Part shown: positions 46,504 through 61,118 of the stretch, piece by piece
Position numbering within the stretch: position 1 is the first letter of the stretch
How the letters are laid out: each line of letters opens with the position of its first letter
Assembly (NCBI GenBank): GCA_020543525.1
Contig: JAHYIO010000003.1
Coordinates: 496,001-560,000 of the forward strand
Direction of reading: 5' to 3'
DNA: 64,000 nt
DNA from: Coriolopsis trogii
Lineage: Eukaryota; Basidiomycota; Agaricomycetes; Polyporales; Polyporaceae
The notes under the pieces: model-generated
Seen by the model: the letters and a program-made list of their open reading frames with translations, nothing else
Told to the model about the DNA's origin: nothing
Databases searched by the model: none
Position numbers and translations under genes: made by a program

Positions 46504-47529
46504 GAGATGAGGCTTGGACTCTGACACGAAGGAGTCCACTCAGAGAGAAGAGCGCGGGCGCCGGGCGGACTTCAAATAGATTCTTTCGCCGCTACATGCG
46601 CGCTCGAAGACATAAATTCGATGCGCGCGCGATGTCGTTCCACCAAAACTACGACGTCAAATTGCTGTCCTGTCCTTGCTTGCCCTCACCGGCGTTGCTT
46701 CTCGTGGGTTGGACGGTCCAGACAAGCGTCGAAGAGGAAGATGGATGTCTCAAAAACAATCTTTGCTGATTGTCCCTCCCTCTGGTCGAGGGGCGAGGAC
46801 GCAGGATCACCTGGGGATCATCTACATTCTCGTAGAATTGTACGGATTATAGCAATATATCTGTGAGTACGTTCGTATCTCGTCTCCGTGGTGGATGGCG
46901 GGGACCTATGAAGAAAAACCTGGTAACATAACGCACCTACATGTGTGTACCTGCTGCGCACGGAATGTCTGTCTCGACTTCGTTAGACGGGTTTCGTTCG
47001 TGTCGCTTGGTTGCGCTGGCTTGCTTGGCTCCGTCCAGCATTGCATAACAATTGTTGGGAGCGAATGGAGAGTTAAAGGCGAGGCTGAGGTCCCTGTTTA
47101 TCCGTCAGGATGTGTATTTTGTGCGCGTTCTAATCTTTGTTTGTCCCTACAGACCTCGTGGGTGTTGGTGTGGGCGGTTTCTCTGTGACATTGTACTGTA
47201 TATCCATGTGTATATTGGAATAGGCAATACACGGTTCTGCGCGCAACTGCATATGTCTGTCGGCCAGGAGAAATTTTGCGGAAGTGTACGACAGGAACGG
47301 ACGGGAAGGCGGAAGCGGGCGTCTGAGGGAGGAGTCGGGCTGTTAGCGAATGGGCGTAGTTGCGCTTCTCGGTGGTTCGCTTCCTGCCCTCATCGTCCGC
47401 AACGACGACGACAAGCTCCCCCAGCCGCAGCCAGTCTGTCCTGACGCTGCTCAGCTGTCCGGCATAGCTGGCAAGCCCCCCACCGCCCTCCTCATCCCGC
47501 CCTCTCGCGTTCGGCACATTGGATAGCAT
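46504..47529. promoter_or_regulatory. Divergent region between Mrp51 and the nucleotide-sugar transporter
   Basis: About 1 kb containing both promoters. Short plus-strand frames at 46621-46866 and 46895-47444 lack motifs. I see no additional gene. Confidence 0.4.
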
Positions 47530-49241
47530 ATGGCCGCACCTTCCTCCCTACCGCGTAGAGTTTCCGCCCTCGGCATGCCGGCCCCGTCCTCGCCAGACAT
47601 GTATTACAGGCCGCACCCGACGGTTCGCACATCCTCCACGGCCTCTATATCCCTCGACGACGATGGTCCTCTCTCGAGACCTCCTTCGTCGCGTTCCAGT
47701 CCTCGTCTGACGCCCACCCGTCCTTCATTCACCCCCGGCACGCTGCCCTCGATTGTCTCGCCTCCCAGCCCGACAACTCAGATCTCGGAGAGTGGTCCGA
47801 CGGTTTTTGGGCTTCCGTTGAAATACGTCTCGTACGTCCTTGTGCCATCTCTCACATAAGCTCACGCTGATGGCCATAATGTCCTGCGGCCCATAGGCTG
47901 GTCACTCTCGCAGTTCAGAATGCGGCCCTCTCAATCGTCATGCACTACTCCCGGGTGTCCATTCCCGCGGCACAGTCGTATTCACCTGCGACTGCGGTGC
48001 TCCTGAATGAGCTGTTGAAGGGCTCGATATCATTCGTCATCGCTTTGTTTCGCGTGGCAGCTGCCTCCGACGTCTCCGGACTCGGTCTCGCGGGTTGGTT
48101 CTATGCGCTCAAACGGGTATGCCGCGAGATCTTCAGCCCCGACTGCTGGAAACTCTCAATCCCAGCATTGCTCTATGTCATCCAAAACTCGCTCCAATTC
48201 GTCGCAGTCAGCAATCTACCCGTCGCCACGTTCCAGGTGACGTACCAGATGAAGATCCTTACCACGGCCGCGTTCTCCGTTGCGCTTCTCCGGAGAAGGC
48301 TCTCGTCGTCCAAGTGGATATCGCTCTTCTTCTTGGCCATTGGTGTCGGCATTGTCCAGCTCCAGACCGTTAGCACCAGGCATGTTCCCCCCAATACGCC
48401 CGTGGGTAGCGCGCACGACTCGGCGCCGCTCCATATACACATCATGAGCCCCCTCAAGGGCTTCGGTGCTGTGGCAGCAGCGTGTTTCACGTCAGGCCTC
48501 GCCGGCGTTTACTTTGAGATGGTCCTCAAAAACTCGAAAGCGGATTTGTGGGTCCGGAATGTGCAACTATCATTGTTCTCCCTCATCCCCGCCATCCTCC
48601 CGCTCTTTTGGGAGACTCATCATCCTGCCCACGGTGGAATATGGGCGAACATGCTCAGGAACTTCGGAGGTTGGGCGTGGGCGACTGTCGGTATTCAGGT
48701 TCTTGGAGGGCTCATCACAGCCATCGTCATCAAGTACTCCGACAACATCTTAAAGGGCTTCGCGACGAGCTTGTCAATCGTCCTATCGTTCCTGGCGTCC
48801 GTCGTCCTCTTCGGTTTCCGCATCACGCCGACATTCCTCATCGGTTCGTCCGTCGTCCTCGTCGCTACTTGGATGTACAACCAGCCACCAGGCAAGGAAC
48901 TCGTTGCGATCACAAGTGTAATTCCCAACAAGACCCCCATGCCCTCCTTCCCTGGTACCCCAGTCAGCCCCGATGCTCCTATCCTCGGCCAATTCCCCTC
49001 TGACAAAAAGAAGGCATCCCCTTTTGGCAGTCCCCGAGCATTCGCAAGTGCGCTCGGAATGACGAGCGCTGAAAAGCCAGAAGGCAACAACGGCTACTTT
49101 GGCGAAACATTGGATACTGCGCGCTATCTCAACGCCCCGTATGGTTCGCCTTTCCCGTCTCGGACGCCCTCTCCAATTCCAACCCCACCTTATCCTCCTC
49201 CGCACGCCTCCTCGTCGCACAGCGACGGGCGCCGGCTTTAA
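47530..49241 (+). CDS. UDP-sugar transporter, SLC35A (UDP-galactose/UDP-GlcNAc) type
   Basis: Golgi or ER antiporter importing nucleotide sugars for glycosylation. Two exons, 47530-47831 and 47897-49241, total 1647 nt and encode 548 aa. A cytosolic Pro/Ser-rich N-terminus of about 90 residues precedes GLPLKYVSLVTLAVQNAALS. The family signatures YSPATAVLLNELLKG, FVAVSNLPVATFQVTYQMKI and GFGAVAAACFTSGLAGVYFE are present, as are ITAIVIKYSDNILKGFATS and ten predicted membrane helices. A hydrophilic C-terminal tail of about 130 residues (SPIPTPPYPPP) is longer than in yeast or animal members. Substrate specificity cannot be fixed from sequence. Confidence 0.9.
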
Positions 49242-49633
49242 TACGACTTACTGTATACGACCAGCCTAGCTCCCCACTAGCTCATGAGTTTGCATACGAT
49301 ACCCCCATCGGCACCATCTCCAAAGACTTTCACTGGCACCGTTGACATCGTCCTTCGTTACGAGATCTTGCACACACGTTATGCGGGTACACACACTGCC
49401 GCGCTTCCGCCTACTTATTAGAATGGATAGCACGAGCCATAGAGTACTTATCATACTTGTTTTCCTGTATAATGTTCTTGTCGCTTGCTCGATCTTGCGT
49501 TGGACTGTCCGCTGGTTAACGTTACCAAGTATCTCATACCTGATGCATAGAAGTTCAGACTGTGATTTGAGCTATGAGCGCTTCATGCGGAGACTCCGCT
49601 GTAGGCGCCAAGCGCAAGCTACGGCCAACGACC
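49242..49633. other. Short head-to-tail spacer before MDM12
   Basis: This 392 bp holds the transporter 3' UTR and the MDM12 upstream region. The MDM12 frame is open from 49574, but the first ATG is at 49634. Confidence 0.5.
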
Positions 49634-50836
49634 ATGTCCATAGACCTCGAATGGAATAGACTCGACTCCTCCTTGGCCTCTACTCTTGTAGACCTCATCA
49701 ACAGACAGCTAGCCAGCACATCTCGGCCGTCGTTCATTGGGCCCATCGAGGTCACCTCCTTCGAGTTTGGATCCAATGCGCCGGACGTAGAACTCGTCGA
49801 CCTGCGAGACATCTACCGCGACTTCCTTGAGGACGACGAAGAAGACGAGGACGGCGAGGCGGGTGCCCCAGTTAAGGCGAGCGAGTTCTCTGACGATGAG
49901 GGCTTCGAATGGGTCTCCCGGAAAGCCGTGCGGGGTAAAGGCGTCGGCGAGGAGGGACCCGCGTACCACCTCCTTCCGCCACACATGCGGTACGGGATGG
50001 GCCCCGGGATGGGTGGCATGGGCATGGGCATGGACATGCTGCACTCGACCCCGTTCCTCCGCTCGCCGCGCGATATCTGGAGCCCTGCGTTCACGAACCT
50101 GGCAGACCTCCGGCCGTCATACCCCACACCCTCGCTTTACCTCTCCGCCATGTCCGCGATATCTGTCCCGTCTATCGCCGCGGCGCGCACACCCCCGATG
50201 CTCGAGCGCAACGTGTCCATGTCCATGTCGAACCGCGACTCGTCGCCCCCCATGCCGTCGACCCCGCCCGAACCCCCCGCGCCGCGCCCCCCAGAGCACC
50301 CGAACCTGCAGCTGCACATGCACATCAGCTGGCACTCGAACCTCCGGCTCACATTGACGACGTCGCTGCTCATCAACTACCCCTCGCCAATGTTCATGTC
50401 GCTCCCCATCAAGCTCTCCGTCACCGGCCTCCTCTTCAACGGCGAGGTCGTCGTCGCGTACGAGGGCGAGCGCAAGCGCGTCCACCTCTGCATCGTCGAC
50501 GAGCTCGATCCGTACGGCCCGCTCGGGTGCGACCGCCCGAAGCGGGACACGCCCTCCTCGGGCGGCACCCCCGTCGAGGCGGAGGACGACGCGCCTGGGA
50601 CGGCGGGCGGGGACGGCAGTGGAGGCGCGAGGGCGGGAAAGCCGCTGCCCATTGGGCAACGCCTGCTGCCGACGATTTACATCGAGAGCGAGATCGGACA
50701 GGCAGACAAGCACGTCCTCAAGAACGTCACGCGCGTCGAGCGGTTCATCCAGGACGTGATACGGAAGACCGTTGAGGAGGAGCTCGTATTCCCAAACTTC
50801 CAGACCTTCGTATTGGGAGAAGGCGACCAAGAGTAG
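49634..50836 (+). CDS. MDM12: ERMES subunit Mdm12 (SMP lipid-transfer domain)
   Basis: Bridges Mmm1 in the ER and Mdm34 in the mitochondrial outer membrane for phospholipid transfer. An intronless frame of 400 aa. The N-terminus MSIDLEWNRLDSSLASTLVD is characteristic of Mdm12, as is FIGPIEVTSFEFGSNAPDVE. The SMP fold continues in LQLHMHISWHSNLRLTLTTS, FMSLPIKLSVTGLLFNGEVV and VERFIQDVIRKTVEEEL. Two insertions separate the conserved blocks: an acidic stretch and a Gly/Met-rich linker (MGPGMGGMGMGMDM). Such insertions are common in basidiomycete orthologues. The stop faces ELP3 138 bp away. Confidence 0.95.
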   Translation: MSIDLEWNRLDSSLASTLVDLINRQLASTSRPSFIGPIEVTSFEFGSNAPDVELVDLRDIYRDFLEDDEEDEDGEAGAPVKASEFSDDEGFEWVSRKAVRGKGVGEEGPAYHLLPPHMRYGMGPGMGGMGMGMDMLHSTPFLRSPRDIWSPAFTNLADLRPSYPTPSLYLSAMSAISVPSIAAARTPPMLERNVSMSMSNRDSSPPMPSTPPEPPAPRPPEHPNLQLHMHISWHSNLRLTLTTSLLINYPSPMFMSLPIKLSVTGLLFNGEVVVAYEGERKRVHLCIVDELDPYGPLGCDRPKRDTPSSGGTPVEAEDDAPGTAGGDGSGGARAGKPLPIGQRLLPTIYIESEIGQADKHVLKNVTRVERFIQDVIRKTVEEELVFPNFQTFVLGEGDQE

Positions 50837-50974
50837 GATTAGAGGGCAGGATGCTCTCGTGTTTGTTCCATCACCTAACCACACTGTCACGACTAAAACG
50901 GATACATCGGAGGGCTGCTGCACTGTCGGACATATACAATACATCTGTAGTACTACACGGATCGTGCCATCCGA

Positions 50975-53457
<2,483 letters not shown>

Positions 53458-53832
53458 GTTTTCTGTCCTCCTTCCGACAATCACGAGCCGTCTCCTGTCC
53501 TTCGGCTATGCTCCGAGGGCGCGGGTTACAGGGAATATGAGGTGGATTGTGACAGAGGCCAGCGAGCGATGAGGAAGATGAGCGTCGAGGAGAAGACAGT
53601 CTTCAGCCACCCGCGAGCCACCCGGGCGGGTAAACCGTTCCGGTGGGAGGGCTCCAATGGCTGCGCCCATTTCGCGAACAACGCCTCCTCCAGTTTGACC
53701 TCTGTATGTCCAGCAACGCCCTCCGCTCGCCACGACGACCTCCTGCGACGACTTCCTGATCCTTGCTCTTTTCTTGACACCAATTCTTGTATGCTTCCTT
53801 TGAGTCGCTGCAACTTCTGCTGATGCTTGTCA
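53458..53832. promoter_or_regulatory. Divergent promoter region, ELP3 / YND1
   Basis: The two start codons are 375 bp apart. Frames in both directions here lack motifs. Confidence 0.4.
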
Positions 53833-56169
53833 ATGCCCCCGCCTACTGTCGTCGATCCATGGCTTGCCTCTCGCCGCTTCGGAGTCATCATAGATGCAGG
53901 CTCATCCGGTTCGCGCTTGCAGATATATAGCTGGAAGGATGCACGGACGGTCCGCAAGGAGCAGAGTGCAGACGCGTTGAAAACGCTGCCTCAGATTGGC
54001 AAGGGCACAGAAAACGGAGAGGAATGGTCAATCAAGGTTGAGCCAGGTAAGTAACAGTGCGTTAATATCATTCCTCGAACCCTCAGTCCAACAAGCGAGA
54101 CTGTACCAGGTTTATCTTCCTTCGCGGACAACCTTGAGGATATTGGTGCATACCTCAGGCCCCTCCTCGAGCACGCGAGGACGCATATACCTCCGTCCCT
54201 TCAGCCCGAGACACCACTGTACCTACTCGCAACTGCCGGAATGCGTCTCCTTACCCCGGAGAAGCAGGCAGACGTGCTTCAGGCGACATGCCATTTCCTC
54301 AGGCTGCACTCCTATTTCAAGATCGACGACCCTTCCGCTACAGGGCCCTGTGGCTCCAGTGTCCGCATCATCACTGGCGAAGAAGAGGGTTTGTACGGCT
54401 GGATAGCTGTCAACTACCTCATGGACGGCTTCAAGGGATCGGACACGACTCGTCTGACCTATGGCTTCCTCGATATGGGCGGTGCATCTACGCAAATTGC
54501 ATTCGAGCCTATCAAGGAGGAACAAGAACGGGCGCAAGGCCTCATGGACGTCCGACTACGTCTCTTGGACGGGCACGAGATAAATCATAAGATTTTCGTG
54601 ACGACATGGCTTGGTTATGGGACCAACCAGGCACGGGAGCGGTACGTTGGTCAATTGATCAACGAGTACGAGTCCAGTCGAACACTCGCCGTCGAGTCCA
54701 AGGAGCGCATAGACGATCCCTGTCTCCCTAGAGGCCTCATGCTCAACAACACACCCGTACAACCATCCACTGCATCCACACACGCTAAGCAGCCTCACAA
54801 TTTCGTCGGTACCGGCTCATGGGAGCAATGTCTTCAGAAAACCCTACCCCTTCTGAACAAGGATAAACCCTGTCCCGACTCGCATTGCCTTTTCAACGGC
54901 GTGTACGTCCCTCCCATCGACTTCTCCGCCTCCCATTTCATTGGCGTCTCGGAGTACTGGTACTCAACGGAACAAAGCTTCGGGCTTGGCGGTCCGTACG
55001 ACTTCGTACAGTACGAACGTGCGGCGTCGGAGTTCTGTTCGAAGGACTGGACCGATATTCTGAGAGGCCACGACAGCACGCGTCAGCAAGGCCATTTGGG
55101 GGGCGACGGCGAGGTCGAGGAGGGTGGTGTTATTGTCGAGACCGGGAAATGGGGTCTAGATGTGGAGATCCCGCGGCTTCAGATGCAATGCTTCAAGGCC
55201 GCCTGGCTCGTCAACGTCCTTCATGAGGGAATTGGGATGCCCCGCATCATTGACTCAGGAGGGAATGTCACCGCTGGTGGGGAAGAGGTCGCAGCCCAGG
55301 CACAGACGAAGGGTCTCGGTCGGCCGTCTTTCCAATCGCTGGACAGCGTCGGGGATATTGCGATCAGCTGGACCCTAGGCAAGATGGTTATCGAGGCCAG
55401 CAGCGAGGTCCCCGCTGCATCTGCCATGGCTCGTCCCATCGTTGACCCTCTAGATGACGTTCCAGACATTTCCAATTCTCCCGTCCAACCCATCCGCCCA
55501 CCTTTCATCGATTTCGACGCTTTCGAGGACAAGATCTCGCACCATCTGCCACATTCTCTGACCCGACATTCACTCGGCTTCTCCCCTGTCGCGTTCGTGT
55601 TCTATCTATTCATCTGTGCCTTCTGCGTGTCGACATTATACCGCATGCGGCATCGTATACGAAGCACCGTTCGACGGTTTGTCAGTAAGCGCGATCGCAA
55701 TTACCTGGCCGATGGATACATGATGGAGGAAGGCCTGTCACTCACCGGCGGGCCGCCCCCCTCACCCTCGGGAACTCGCCTCGCGTTCAACCGTCTGTCA
55801 AGCACTCTTGGCTTTCGAACGTCACGACCGTCCCCGCTCAACCTCAGTCGAGAAGCGTCCATGCGGTCTGGGCAGTACTCTCCCGGCCGCGCGTCCCCGA
55901 TGAGGTCGTTCTCCTTCCCTCCCAACTCCAAATCGCAGAATGGCCTGGCCCCTTACGACGAGCCCAACGGCACCGCGACGTCGTTCGTACCGAGCTCTCC
56001 CCGCCTTCCGGACGGGAGCATCGTCTCGAACGGGAGCGTGTCGTCCTTACAGTCCCGATCCCGCAACTCGTCCCACATCAATCTCTCCACGCTCGCCCCA
56101 CGCCAGGCTACACAACGGACGCTAAGTAGCGGATACCACGGGCCCTCCGTACTCTACCATGACGAATGA
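53833..56169 (+). CDS. YND1: Golgi apyrase (nucleoside diphosphatase) Ynd1, GDA1/CD39 family
   Basis: Hydrolyses GDP and UDP released by glycosyltransferases in the Golgi lumen, complementing nucleotide-sugar import. Two exons (53833-54046, 54110-56169) encode 757 aa. Apyrase regions appear in order: FGVIIDAGSSGSRLQIYSW, LLATAGMRLL, GEEEGLYGWIAVNYL, GFLDMGGASTQIAF and, near residue 490, ISWTLGKM. There is no N-terminal signal; a C-terminal membrane helix (about residues 558-580, VAFVFYLFICAFCVSTLY) is followed by a basic, Ser-rich cytosolic tail. This is the yeast Ynd1 arrangement. The first in-frame ATG is used. Confidence 0.93.
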
Positions 56170-56613
56170 TAGATATCGTCGTTCTCTGCGCGATCCACCT
56201 TGTTTATCGATAGGATACATTATTGTCACGGACTAGGATATGCCGGCATGTACCGTATATATGTGACGTCTATGTTAGTCGGATCCGCTCGTCTCTGTTG
56301 TTGTCTGTCTCGTATCCGTACGCCACCGTCTGCAATCAACAAGAGGCCGGCTTTACAACCCTCACAATCGGAACAAGGCTGTCGCGGCAACACGCCCCTC
56401 ACGTACCCACCGATCTACCCGCTAGTTTCGCGGCGCATTGCCCTAGCTAGTAGCATAGCAACAATAACACACCCACACTCGTGTCAATGCCGACCTGAGC
56501 CCAAAGAGGGGGGCCCCACCCTCTCCTCCCGGTTCCCGCTGTCACGCGCTTCCATTTGTCCGCCCAATATTGAACCACTTCCGAGTCGGACCGGACGCTA
56601 TTAGCAAGCCCTG
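56170..56613. other. Intergenic, YND1 3' region
   Basis: This 444 bp has no supported gene. Confidence 0.45.
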
Positions 56614-57122
56614 TCAGCCCAGGGCAGCATCTTCGCAGTGGCGTTCATGCAGCCATATGCTCTCGAAGCCCGGAAGCGACTGCACCATCCTGTCGACCGT
56701 GGGGGACGTGAGAAGCGCAAGGGCGCGTGCGGACATTGACGGATTGCGCAGGTCCCACAACTCAGGGCTCGTTCCCCTCGTGCCCAAAATTGCGCTTGCG
56801 GGTCACAGCCTCTCGGGTGCGCACTACGATCAATAGACGGATGGCCGCTGTCAAGTTCGCTGAGTGCAAGAAGAGAAGAGGGAAGGAGCGTTCTGGTGAG
56901 GTTGAGCGACTGGGCTGCGCTTCGGTCGCTCACACTGCGCACGCCTCGTATGGATACATTGGAAATGGCTGATACACGTCGACGCACTCACCGTTACCCT
57001 CTCCAGAACGCCAAGAATTCGGGGCGCATACGGTAGAAGTGACGGGCGACGTCGATGATTGCGACAATGCTGCCGTACAGTGTGCCGTAAGATAGACGCA
57101 AGTCGAGAGCCACGTCGGGCAT
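56614..57122 (-). CDS. Putative small two-exon gene of unknown function
   Basis: ATG at 57122 opens a frame starting MPDVALDLRLSYGTLYGSIV and ending FLAFWRG at 56998. A GT-AG intron (56997-56795) would connect it in frame to 56794-56614, which includes LWDLRNPSMSARALALLTS and ends HCEDAALG before a stop. The total is 306 nt, 101 aa. Composition and helix-like patterning look protein-coding, and the intron junction restores a codon cleanly. The donor (GTAACG) and acceptor are weak. More exons upstream (57150-57437) are possible. I do not recognise the family. Confidence 0.33.
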
Positions 57123-57451
57123 TATTGAGTTGGCTGTTAAACTGCGCTTCGACTTCCATCGAGCATCTCGGAGCTAAGCTGGCGGCAGAACAGATTCGTG
57201 TTCACATTACGGACAAGCCATATCAGATAGTGGATAACGGGGCGCACGTCGTGCCCCTGAGTACCGAGCATCAGGTCGAGGGCATACCTACCCCACATTC
57301 GGCGACAGGTGCCGTATGTAACAGCGCGCCCGCGTTCCGTGAAATGTCCTTCCTGGTCCACACCCCTCTGGCCTGGATAGTGACGAGGGAAGTAAGTTTC
57401 CGAGACTGTACTCCGATGTACGGCAATGTGAACGCGAACCTCGTGCTGCAC

Positions 57452-60400
57452 TCACGCTGCTCCTCTTCTCGTGCGTCCGCGAGCCCCGGACTTATGACCT
57501 TTCCCCCTCGATTTGGAAGACGGTAGCATTGTCTTCTCTAGAGCTTGCCGCATCCTGATGATATCGTGCACCCAGTTCGTCTTCTCACCCTCCTGCATCG
57601 CAATATCGTGTAGACGCTGTTCTTCTTTGGGTGGGAGAAGCCCGAGCACTGTCCGGTGTCCCGTCCGCCATAACAACATCTGCAAAATGGCCTCTTGCAG
57701 CAAGACGTTGTTGCAGTACTGCACAGGGGCACCGATCAGTGGGAGAGCGTAACGGTAGGATTTGAAGTCAAACTAAACCGTTATTTTCTCGAGCGCGTCC
57801 AGGTCATAGAAAGACTTGCGCGGGGCGTAGCGGGCAGTCCCTGCAATTGTCGCGTCGTGAGCTTCTGTGACTTCCGTAGCTCCATTCTTGGATATAGTAT
57901 CCTGCACATGCTGAGAATGTCAGAAGAAGGAATGATATACAACATGGAGATAGCTAATACCTCGGACGCTGCCACATGTACCCCCCTGGATTTGACCCCA
58001 TTTGCATTCGCTGGACCGCCCAGCTGTGCAAATCATGCGTCAGTACCAGACCAAGAGCTCGGCTATACGCCACATCCACTCACATCCACTCCAGAGTCCT
58101 GTCGAAAAGATCCTTCTCGCTCATCCTGACAGAGTATGGATATATATATGATGTGAGAGACATCAGGCAGTGTGAATTCACTCACGTCTGTCCCAATCTC
58201 AGTCGGCACAAAGGTAGATGGGGGCGCCTCCGTCTCGGAAGCTGCATAAAGCTATGGATATAGACATATGAGACTGGCTTCCGGCAAGACGTTCCAACGT
58301 GAAGATATGCGTACCTCGTCCACGTCATCGAGTGAAAGGTCCGAAGTCGGAGTGAGCGCACTATCATCGCTGCCCTGTGTAGACAGAACGTCAGGGATAG
58401 TACGTTCACCAAAAAGAGAATTGTGATGAGCACTCACGTGTATTCTGGGGGATGCCCCAGCGGTCCGTTCAAGCCGCGGCGGGTGAAGCTTGTCGCGTGG
58501 GTAGTCCACGGGCAGACCCATCTCGCGTCTCCTGTCACGTCTACGAGCCCAGCACCGCACAAGGTACGCCACTTCCTCCTTCTCCTTCGCGTTCAGACTC
58601 CCGCGCAACGGCACAGTGTCAAGGACCTTCCGACGAGCTCCACCGCCACGCATAAAGCCCTCATGTCGGGCCCGCGCTGGCTCGTATTCATTGTCGACCA
58701 CGGCAGCAAGTACCGGCTTGATGTACTCGAATTCCTCTGGGATGGTGAAGTCGTACTCGAACGTCCGCGGGCTGGGCGCTGGCATGTCAGGTATGGGGCT
58801 TGGGGCACGAAGGACGACTTCGTCATCCGGGCCGAAGGGACGACTGAAGTCTTCTGCACCATCAGCGTCATCCAACGAGTCAATGTCGTAATCGAGCCCG
58901 TAGTTTCCTGTAGCTTCACCCAACTATAAATCATATAAGAGAAAGGGTGCGTAGTCAGTGACAGGCACGATGGAGGATACAATGGAGTCCAACCTTGCAA
59001 GTGACGAACTCGTCGTCCGTCGTGGTGAAGAACCAATCTTCCTCGATCTGTGCTATAGTACCGTCAAAGAAGAGGACCTTGTACTTTGGTTTCTGCGATG
59101 GCTTCAGGGGCTTCACATACTCGAGCAGCTTCGCTGGCCAGTACTGCGTCCTCGTCTTCCCCTCTCTCGCAAGCACCAACTCTCCTGGGATCTCCAAGAG
59201 CGGGTTTGCTGAAGGTGCTCGCCATCGCCGCGCCGGCCGGGAAAAATCAAGGCCCAGATCGTCAAGGTATGAGTCCACTGCTTTCCCCTTCCCCTTCCCT
59301 TTCCCACTGGCATCACTCTTGTGCTTGGTACCTCCGAGAGATGAGAGAGTATATTGCGTCGAAGTCAACGAGAAGGTATCATCCTCTTCGCCATTCGCGT
59401 CAGCATGGGCCCTGACCATTAGGTCACGAGCTTCCTGCCATGACGTTTCAAGGTCCATCTTGCGTTTCTTGCGGGGAGAGGAGTCTGCAGCATCTGTGCG
59501 CGCCGGTCTGTAGTTGCTCTCGTCGAAGCGAATACGGTCGTCGACCATCATCGGCAGCAAATTGGACGGCGAGGGCTTATCGACCGTCAGTCGCCGGTCC
59601 ACTTCCATGCCGGGAGGGTGCCCAAAGAGAGTAACTCGTAGCATTGGTTTAGGCAGTTCGACCTGGAAACGGTCTATTAGATCTCCACAGCAGGTACACA
59701 GGTCTGTATAAACCTTGGCGGGCCACCATATTGTGTCTTCGCTCTCGTCCCCAGCGCAATCCGCCAAATGCCCTTGTAGGTCTATGCTAACCCAGACAAA
59801 TTCTCCGATTTCAAACTCGTCAAGGCCCTCATCATCCGTCGAGTCCAAAGGGGCGAAGAGATCGTCCACAGACTTGGAGTGACCAAGGAGCTGCCGCTTG
59901 GACTCTATCGCCGTGGAGGATTGTGCCTGAGACTGAGTGCGCAATACTTGCCGTGCTAGTCTCGGCGCGATATTGGTGGTCGGTGGGAATACTTGCTTCT
60001 TCTTGGATTGTGGCGAAGATGACGATGCAAGACTATTTCCGTCTTGCGTCGGAGAAGGCGGAGACAAAGGGCGTTTCCTCGGGCGTTTCCCATTTGCATT
60101 GGTAGTCCCGCTCGTCACTGTTGGCACCAAGCCTGACTCCACATCCGGAACCGTTCTGGAGCGTGAACGCTTGGCAAGGGCAGGGTCCTCGTCCAGGAGG
60201 ACGATGTCCGGGTCGGTGCCCAGCAAGGCGTTGTTCTCGATGGAGGAGGACGGAGAGTGGGACCTTGGACGCGAGCGCGAAGGGCGCGATGATGTTCTTC
60301 CGTTGCGCGCAGCACTCCGCTCGCGCCTCACGCCATTCGGACGCGGTTTGTTCGGAGACGTCTCCACCAACGACAGCGACCGAGGACGAGACGAAGATGA

Positions 60401-60664
60401 CGACTCCGGCGCAACAGCAGTGTCAACACGAGGGTTCGGCCTTGTCTCCTTGGTCTTGCGCTTGCTACCATACGTGACTCTGACTGCGCCTCGCGGAGGG
60501 GAGGGCTCACCGAAGGCGACCTCTCCGTCATGTTCCGAGTCCGAACCAGAGATGGGAGAACTCTCTAGCTGCCCTGCGGCCAGTATAGTCGCCTTCTGGG
60601 CAGCCGCGCGTCGTGGTAGATACTTCGTGGTAGAGCCGCCACCATTGTTCCGCCGTGTGTTCAT
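57452..60664 (-). CDS. Chromatin-associated protein with two PWWP/Tudor-like modules
   Basis: Eight exons, all joined in phase 0, sum to 2778 nt and give 925 aa: 60664-58994, 58923-58438, 58374-58315, 58251-58186, 58125-58084, 58023-57961, 57901-57779 and 57718-57452. The first 280 residues are basic, Ser-rich and probably disordered. A PWWP-like module spans about 285-318 (FEIGEFVWVSIDL, then DTIWWPAKVY). A second Tudor/PWWP-like barrel spans about 491-550 (ELVLAREG, QYWPAKLLEY, YKVLFFDGT). The C-terminal helical block (RYAPRKSFYDLDALEK onward) ends in a basic tail. A histone or DNA reader role is inference. Small exons 3 to 7 are the least certain part. Confidence 0.72.
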
Positions 60665-61118
60665 ACGGGTACCAAGTAAGAGGGCTTCGAAGCAAGTTCG
60701 GAATGATAGAGAGACAATGGCAAACGTCCAGGACAGTATGGGCGTAGTGCGGTAGTGTGAAGAGCGTGTCGGTGAGTGTATGCGCGTGAACTCAGAGGGA
60801 GGAGGTGGTGGTGGGGAGGAGAGTGGTGACCGGAGCAGAGCGTCACGGCTACGCTACAGGCGCGTGCCATGGCGCGCCTCACATGCGCTCTCGACGCGGT
60901 CAGTCACACAGTGACCTCCTGCGGCTATTCAGACTGCAGCCAACGGCAATGAGCTGAAGCCTAATAACCCTTTTACTGATTCAGCACTTCAAGTGCATCT
61001 CATTCTTCTCTTACTTATTCAGTCACAGTATAGATCAACGATATTGCTAATTAGACTCGCATATCAACCCGCAGAGCGACTTCAAACAATCACGTCGCAA
61101 ACAAGTCGCAAACTACTC
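60665..61118. other. Intergenic between PWWP gene and GPI protein gene
   Basis: These 454 bp hold the PWWP gene promoter and the 3' UTR of the GPI-protein gene. I see no additional gene. Confidence 0.45.

Noticed and set aside
57961..58115. Alternative reading of two PWWP-gene exons (KDLFDRTLEWIWAVQRMQMG)
   Set aside because: It needs a non-CAG acceptor at 58116 and then runs into a stop after 57901. The phase-0 chain with GTGAGT donors and CAG acceptors connects every exon to the final stop.
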